Shown: piece by piece, positions 42,452 to 42,487 of the stretch
Layout of the letters: each line of letters begins with the position of its first letter
Position numbering within the stretch: position 1 is the stretch's first letter
Source of the DNA: Clostridia bacterium
GTDB lineage: Bacteria; Bacillota; Clostridia; Christensenellales; Aristaeellaceae
Direction: 5' to 3'
DNA length: 42,487 nt
Assembly: GCA_017443295.1 (NCBI GenBank)
Contig: JAFSNT010000101.1
Location: 1-42,487 of the forward strand
Made by a program: the position numbers and the translations under genes
The notes under the pieces: generated by a model
Told to the model about the DNA's origin: nothing
The model's input: the letters and a program-made list of their open reading frames with translations, nothing else
Database searches by the model: none

Positions 42452-42487
42452 ATGATAGACCCGGAGAAACGCTGCAAGCACTTGACC
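42452..42487 (+). CDS. N-terminus of an unknown protein, possibly a transposase (partial)
   Basis: Only twelve codons (MIDPEKRCKHLT) are visible before the window ends. The ATG is preceded by AAGGGAGG at a good distance, so translation is likely. The adjacent inverted repeat and the sudden change to AT-richer sequence after 42300 suggest the start of an insertion sequence; an IS21-type istA is one possibility. Too little is present to assign a family. Confidence 0.35.
   Translation, partial: MIDPEKRCKHLT

Overview
The window looks like chromosomal DNA of a high-GC member of the Bacillota, most likely a Clostridia (Christensenellales-like) gut anaerobe. The evidence is strong AGGAGG-type ribosome binding sites, TTGACA/TATAAT promoters, a DUF2953-ytfJ-dacF gene block typical of Clostridia, LplB/LplC-type sugar transporters without their own ATPase, and GH2 and Rpn-family genes. 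The exact taxon cannot be named from sequence alone.

Layout. 1-2500: the start of a peptidase C26-like gene, an XRE-type regulator, and a Phd/PIN toxin-antitoxin operon whose third reading frame is a truncated Rpn (PD-(D/E)XK) remnant. 2517-5345: a polar amino-acid ABC transporter (binding protein, permease with an unusual extracytoplasmic N-terminal domain, ATPase). 5632-6519: miaA. 6611-14556: one long leftward signalling operon, in transcription order a hybrid histidine kinase, a REC-degenerate GGDEF-EAL phosphodiesterase, an HPt protein, an amino-acid-permease/histidine kinase/REC/REC fusion, and a flavin reductase. 14557-15245: a gene-free stretch with divergent promoters and about 400 bp of nested hairpins. 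15246-20899: an MFS transporter, an orphan TctC-type binding protein and a BvgS-like hybrid kinase. 21002-21527: a RelB/YoeB-type pair whose toxin lacks the catalytic Glu46. 21589-22410: an OGG1-type glycosylase. 22670-28758: a sugar ABC transporter (two permeases, binding protein) plus a GH2 glycosidase. 28966-29454: ogt. 29568-37742: a leftward surface-polysaccharide operon (GT4, two WbsX-like proteins, a GT2/GT32-like fusion, a Wzx flippase, a Wzy-like polymerase). 37947-42218: rluB, dacF, ytfJ and DUF2953, flanked by two paralogous small secreted proteins. 42300-42487: the beginning of a probable insertion sequence.

The most striking signal is not a gene. Eight intergenic elements of about 93-122 bp (10702, 12961, 17489, 24610, 28776, 29456, 37787, 41055) share one architecture: an arm of tandem heptamers (normally four), a core of about 50-70 bp often carrying TATATAGTCTGC at one edge, and a second arm that is the reverse complement of the first. 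The heptamer differs between loci (GTAGGAR, GAGTTGA, GAGTTCA, AAAAGTG) yet always matches across the two arms of one element, and the purine-rich arm always comes first. Two cores, at 28804 and 37815, are clearly homologous in opposite orientations. This looks like an abundant dispersed repeat family whose arms are generated or converted together, and I know of no description of it.

Functionally, the kinases, HPt protein and c-di-GMP phosphodiesterase form a plausible multistep phosphorelay coupling amino-acid sensing to c-di-GMP turnover. The carbohydrate locus imports and cleaves glycosides, and the 29.5-37.7 kb operon builds a cell-surface glycan.
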